Positions 49,090-52,642 of a stretch of 52,642 nt of DNA are shown here, piece after piece (position 1 is the stretch's first letter; each line of letters opens with the position of its first letter). Origin of the DNA: Desulfarculaceae bacterium (lineage in GTDB: Bacteria; Desulfobacterota; Desulfarculia; Desulfarculales; Desulfarculaceae); the NCBI GenBank assembly GCA_021737645.1, contig JAIPDO010000026.1, positions 1 to 52,642 of the forward strand, read 5' to 3'. The position numbers and the translations under genes are program-made. The notes beneath the pieces were generated by a model. It ran no database searches, was not told the DNA's origin, and saw only the letters and a list, made by a program, of their open reading frames with translations.

Positions 49090-51996
49090 ATGGCCAAAAT
49101 GCGGGTATACGAGCTGGCCAAAGAGCTCAAGATCGATAACCGCGATTTGATTCGGCAGCTTATCGAAATGGGCCTGGATGTGCGCAATCATATGAGCGCC
49201 CTCTCCCCAGAGGATGCGCAAATAGTGCGTGACAAGTTAAAGGCCGAACGCAGTGAAGTGGTGGAGGAGAAACGGGTCACCACCCGGGTCATCCGCCGCC
49301 GCCGCAAAAAGGTGGAGGCCTCCGAGGACGCCGCCCCCGAAGGCGCCGAGGAGCCTTCAGAGGATGAGCCCGAGGAGCCCGAGGAGCAGCAAGCGCAGGC
49401 CGCGCCCGAGGCCCCCGTGGCCGAGGCCCCGCCCGCCGCTGAAGCCCAGGCCCCCGAGGCCCCACCCGCCGAAGTCCAAGCGGTTGCCGAGCCGGAGCCC
49501 GAACCTGCCCCCGAGGCCACTGCCGAAGTCTCCGCCCCTCCCGAGCCCCAAGCTCAGCCTGAGCCCGAGCCCACGGCCGAGGCCCAGCCCGAACCCGCGC
49601 AAGAGCCCGAGCCTGAGCCTGAGCCCGAGCCCGAGCCTGAGCCGGAACCCGAGCCGGAGCCCGCGCCCGAACCGGAAGCGGAAGAACAACCTACGCCAGA
49701 GCCGGAACCTGCCTCCGAGCCCGATAAGGAGCCCACGCCAGTGGCCGAAGCCAAACCCTCGCCCGAGCCTGCGCCTGAGCCCAAAAAGGCGGCGGCGGAG
49801 AAAAAGGAGCCGCAAGAGCGGCCCCGTCCTCAAAAGGCCAAGGTGGCCCGGCCCAAGCGGTCTATGGAAGACACCCCGGCCCGCATTATCAGCAAGCCCA
49901 CCACGCCCGTGCCCCCCATGGGGGACCGCTGGCGTGAAGACACCCGGCCCGCCCCTCCGGCAGCCCGCCGTGGGCCGCGCCCCGCTCCGGGCGCGCCGCC
50001 CGCCGTTGGCGATGTGCCTCCGCCGGACAAGGCGGACGGACGTCCCAGCCGACGCCGCAAGAAGGGCAAGAAGGGCACTCCGATCCCCAACGACGATGTG
50101 CTGATGCGTAAAGCGGGCAGCAAACGCAAGGCGATTCTGGACCGGGACGCCCTGTATGGTGGACGCCCCTCCAGGGGACGCCGCCGGGGTGGCGGCGCGG
50201 TAAAGAAATCGCGCAAGACCGAGCTGACCACGCCCAAGGCCATCAAGCGCCGGGTAAAGGTGACCGAGGCCATCACCGTCGGCGATCTGGCCAAGCGCAT
50301 GGGTGTAAAGGCCGCCGAGGTGGTGGGCCGCATGATGAAGATGGGCATGATGGTCACCCTCAACCAGGCCCTGGACACCGACGACGCCGGTATCGTGGCC
50401 GCCGAGTTCGGTTTCGAGATCGAACGGGTGGGCTTCGAGGAAGAAGGGCTGTTGGCGGCCCATGAGGATAGTCCCGAAGAGATGGAGGCCCGTCCTCCGG
50501 TGGTGACCATCATGGGCCACGTGGACCACGGCAAGACCTCCCTGTTGGACAGCATCCGCAACGCCAACGTGGTCGACGGCGAGGCCGGCGGCATCACCCA
50601 GCACATCGGCGCCTACGACGTGCACTTGCCCAACGGCGGCCATGTGGTGTTTTTGGACACTCCGGGCCACGAGGCCTTCACCCAGATGCGGGCCCGCGGC
50701 TCCCAGGTCACCGACGTGGTGGTTCTGGTGGTGGCGGCCGATGACGGCATCATGGAGCAGACCAAGGAAGCCATCAGCCACAGCAAGGCCGCCGAGGTGC
50801 CCATCCTGGTGGCCATCAACAAGATCGACAAGCCCGGGGCCGACCCCGAGCGGGTGCGCCGCGAGCTTAGCGAGCGGGGCCTGGTCTCCGAGAGCTGGGG
50901 CGGCGACACCATTACCGTGGAGGTCTCGGCCAAGACCGGCCAGGGCATCGACGAACTGCTGGAGATGCTCCAGTTGCAGTCCGAGGTTCTGGAGCTTACC
51001 GCCAACCCCCACAAGCCGGCGCGAGGCCACGTGTTGGAAGCGCACTTGGACAAGGGGCGCGGCCCGGTGGGAACCATCTTGGTTCAGGAAGGCACCCTCA
51101 AGGCGGGCGACAGCTTCGTCTGCGGCAGCTTCGCGGGCAAGGTGCGCTCCATGCGCGACGACCGCGGCAACCCCATAGACAAGGCCGGCCCTTCCATTCC
51201 GGTGGAGGTGCAGGGCTTTGGCGGGGTGCCCGAGGCGGGCGACGAGTTTACGGTGGTGGAGTCCGAAAAGGTGGCCCGCCAGATCGCCGATCACCGCGCC
51301 GTCAAGAGACGCGAGGCCGAACTTTCCGCCCAGACCAAGACCTCCCTGGAAGGCTTCTTCGAGAAGATGGCCGAGGGCGAGGTCCAGGAGCTCAAGCTGG
51401 TGGTCAAGGCCGACGTGCAGGGCTCGGTGGAGGCCCTGGTGGAGGCCCTGAACAAGCTGGGCAACGATGAGGTCAAGGTAAACGTGATCCACGCGGCCAC
51501 CGGCGCCATCAACGAGTCGGACGTGATGCTGGCCAGCACCAGCGACGCCATCGTCATCGGCTTCAACGTGCGCCCCATGGGCAAGGTGAGCGAGACCGCC
51601 GAGGCCGAGCGGGTGGATATCCGCACCTACGAGGTGATCTACCACGTTCTGGAAGAGGTGACCGCCGCCCTCACCGGCATGTTGGCCCCCCTCCACAAGG
51701 AAGAGGTTATCGGCCGGGTGGTGGTGCGCGAGACCTTCGGCGTGCCCAAGGTGGGCACCGTGGCCGGCAGCTACGTGACCGAAGGCCGTGTGACCCGCGG
51801 AGCCCAGGTTCGCCTGCTGCGCGAAGGCGTGGTCATCGCCAACACCAAGGTTTCCTCGCTTCGGCGCTTCAAGGACGACGTCAAGGAAGTGGCCCAAGGC
51901 TTCGAGTGCGGCGTGGGCCTGGAGAACTACAACGACATCAAGGTGGGTGACGAGATCGAGTTCTACGTGATTCACGAGGTGGCCGCGGAGCTGTAG
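49090..51996 (+). CDS. infB: Translation initiation factor IF-2
   Basis: The ~968-residue GTPase has the IF2N domain ([20 protein letters not shown]), a linker of ~300 residues very rich in Pro, Glu and Ala with a run of ten EP dipeptides (49600-49670), a second IF2N domain ([20 protein letters not shown]), G1 GHVDHGKT (~residue 475), G3 DTPGHE and G4 NKID, then domains II-IV. It places fMet-tRNA on the 30S subunit. Its ATG is preceded by GAGGAG. No ylxR or ylxQ gene lies between nusA and infB. Confidence 0.97.
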   Translation: MAKMRVYELAKELKIDNRDLIRQLIEMGLDVRNHMSALSPEDAQIVRDKLKAERSEVVEEKRVTTRVIRRRRKKVEASEDAAPEGAEEPSEDEPEEPEEQQAQAAPEAPVAEAPPAAEAQAPEAPPAEVQAVAEPEPEPAPEATAEVSAPPEPQAQPEPEPTAEAQPEPAQEPEPEPEPEPEPEPEPEPEPAPEPEAEEQPTPEPEPASEPDKEPTPVAEAKPSPEPAPEPKKAAAEKKEPQERPRPQKAKVARPKRSMEDTPARIISKPTTPVPPMGDRWREDTRPAPPAARRGPRPAPGAPPAVGDVPPPDKADGRPSRRRKKGKKGTPIPNDDVLMRKAGSKRKAILDRDALYGGRPSRGRRRGGGAVKKSRKTELTTPKAIKRRVKVTEAITVGDLAKRMGVKAAEVVGRMMKMGMMVTLNQALDTDDAGIVAAEFGFEIERVGFEEEGLLAAHEDSPEEMEARPPVVTIMGHVDHGKTSLLDSIRNANVVDGEAGGITQHIGAYDVHLPNGGHVVFLDTPGHEAFTQMRARGSQVTDVVVLVVAADDGIMEQTKEAISHSKAAEVPILVAINKIDKPGADPERVRRELSERGLVSESWGGDTITVEVSAKTGQGIDELLEMLQLQSEVLELTANPHKPARGHVLEAHLDKGRGPVGTILVQEGTLKAGDSFVCGSFAGKVRSMRDDRGNPIDKAGPSIPVEVQGFGGVPEAGDEFTVVESEKVARQIADHRAVKRREAELSAQTKTSLEGFFEKMAEGEVQELKLVVKADVQGSVEALVEALNKLGNDEVKVNVIHAATGAINESDVMLASTSDAIVIGFNVRPMGKVSETAEAERVDIRTYEVIYHVLEEVTAALTGMLAPLHKEEVIGRVVVRETFGVPKVGTVAGSYVTEGRVTRGAQVRLLREGVVIANTKVSSLRRFKDDVKEVAQGFECGVGLENYNDIKVGDEIEFYVIHEVAAEL

Positions 51997-51999
51997 GCC

Positions 52000-52332
52000 T
52001 TGGTGGTGGGCGCCATGACCATAACCCTGCATTTGGGCCAGGGCGGCAGCCTCAAGGCCAAGCGCAAGGTTGTGCGCAGCCTCACCGACCGGGTGCGGGC
52101 GCGGTTCAACGCGGCGGCCGCCGAGGTCGGGGCTCAGGACTTGTGGCAGCGCATCGAACTGGGTTTCACCGTGTGCGGCAACGAAACCGCCCACGTGGAG
52201 AACCAACTCGAGTCTATAAAGCGCTTTGTGGAGCGCCTGGCCCTGGCCGAGATCACTGACGTGCGCTTGGAGCTTATCAATCTTAAGGAGATGACGTGGG
52301 CACCCGCCGCACAAAACGACTGGGCAACCTGA
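52000..52332 (+). CDS. ylxP: DUF503 family protein (YlxP)
   Basis: The 110-residue protein follows the DUF503 pattern: VVGAMTITLHL, GGSLKAKRKVVRSLTDRVRA, RFNAAAAEVGAQDLWQRIEL and the conserved GNE motif. YlxP homologues sit between infB and rbfA in many bacteria and are linked to ribosome biogenesis, without a proven activity. TTG at 52000 is chosen because family members start MVVG; it begins four bases after the infB stop. Its end overlaps the rbfA start by 37 bases. Confidence 0.9.
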   Translation: MVVGAMTITLHLGQGGSLKAKRKVVRSLTDRVRARFNAAAAEVGAQDLWQRIELGFTVCGNETAHVENQLESIKRFVERLALAEITDVRLELINLKEMTWAPAAQNDWAT

Positions 52333-52642
52333 TCCTGGCGGAGCTGGGAGGGTTGCTGTCGCGCCGGGTGAAAGACCCCCGGGTGGCGGTGGTAAGCCTG
52401 ACTGCGGTGGACGTGGCTCCGGACCTGAGCCAGGCCAAGGTGTTCTTCAGCGTGTTGGACCCCAGCCACAGCGAGCAGGCCCTGGCCGGTTTCAGGGCGG
52501 CGGCGGGGTTTTTGCGCCGGGAATTGGCCGCCAACCTGCACCTGAAGACCATTCCCCGCTTGGTGCCGATTTACGACGACTCCCTGCTCAAGGGATCCCA
52601 GCTGGACCAGGTGATACGCCAGGCCCGGGCCCAGGACGAGGC
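52296..52642 (+). CDS. rbfA: Ribosome-binding factor A, N-terminal part
   Basis: The first ~115 residues of RbfA are in the window; the gene runs off the right edge. It starts with GTG (GTRRTKRLGNLILAELGGLL), with AAGGAG five bases upstream, and shows the KH-like RbfA sequence: KDPRVAVVSLTAVDVAPDLS, QAKVFFSVLDPSHSEQ and LAANLHLKTIPRLVPIYDDS. It is needed for 16S rRNA maturation and cold growth. It is the last visible gene of the rimP-nusA-infB operon. Confidence 0.93.
   Translation, partial: MGTRRTKRLGNLILAELGGLLSRRVKDPRVAVVSLTAVDVAPDLSQAKVFFSVLDPSHSEQALAGFRAAAGFLRRELAANLHLKTIPRLVPIYDDSLLKGSQLDQVIRQARAQDE

Noticed and set aside
49357..52314. 985-codon open frame on the minus strand
   Set aside because: It lies entirely antisense to infB and ylxP. 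The translation is His/Gly/Leu-rich and unlike any family; it is a by-product of high GC codon bias.
1..52642. CRISPR array, phage genes, insertion sequences
   Set aside because: No regularly spaced repeats, cas genes, phage structural genes or transposases were seen on either strand.

Overview
The window looks like a chromosomal segment of a high-GC, strictly anaerobic Desulfobacterota (deltaproteobacterial) organism, possibly close to the Desulfarculales. That placement is inference from gene content: indolepyruvate:ferredoxin oxidoreductase, many 4Fe-4S proteins, an Rrf2-controlled siroheme-reductase-like operon, a split methylmalonyl-CoA mutase, a Re-citrate-synthase-like enzyme and the short ArgA-type acetyltransferase. 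No rRNA, phage, transposase or CRISPR array was seen.

Layout. 0-7 kb (minus strand): the start of a TldD/PmbA-family gene, a short N-acetylglutamate-synthase-like acetyltransferase, a radical SAM protein, an exported SUMF1-like protein, a SPOR protein, argS with a tiny four-cysteine protein coupled in front of it, and alr. A tRNA-Arg(TCT) with its own promoter and terminator follows on the plus strand. 7-15 kb: an SLC13-type permease with RCK-C domains, several exported or membrane proteins of unknown role, and an RRM protein followed by a RhlE-like helicase. 15-19.3 kb (minus): a tightly packed four-gene unit of an arylsulfotransferase-like propeller, a small membrane protein, a PAPS-type sulfotransferase and an APS kinase, which together suggest sulfation of an envelope or exported molecule. 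20-25 kb (minus): a duplicated transporter-suffix-like membrane protein, DUF362-ferredoxin, DUF364-like and CGGC-domain proteins, then a V4R sensor and a GGDEF cyclase. 25.3-28.2 kb (plus): an Rrf2 regulator, a ferredoxin-like protein, a PCP_red/SiR-like protein and a zinc-ribbon HD protein in one overlapping operon. 28.2-30 kb (minus): amt-glnK behind a sigma-54 promoter.

30.4-40.3 kb (plus): hisS-aspS, a LysM lipoprotein, then a carbon-metabolism block of a Re-citrate-synthase-like enzyme with a C-terminal Cache-like domain, a biotin carrier, a carboxyltransferase and the two methylmalonyl-CoA mutase subunits. No biotin carboxylase is present, so transcarboxylation or decarboxylation is as likely as ATP-driven carboxylation. 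40.4-42.2 kb: one conspicuously AT-rich SIR2-family gene, probably an acquired defence NADase. 42.2-46.3 kb (minus): DJ-1/PfpI, iorB, iorA and an FrhB-like Fe-S flavoprotein. 46.4-52.6 kb (plus): a strong promoter, a highly structured leader RNA, tRNA-Gly(CCC), then rimP-nusA-infB-ylxP-rbfA, an arrangement reminiscent of the enterobacterial metY-nusA-infB operon. The window ends inside rbfA.

The best candidates for new biology are the sulfation operon, the SIR2 gene with an apparent His-to-Asn change, the structured RNA ahead of tRNA-Gly, the PCP_red/SiR operon, and the enzyme-Cache fusion.
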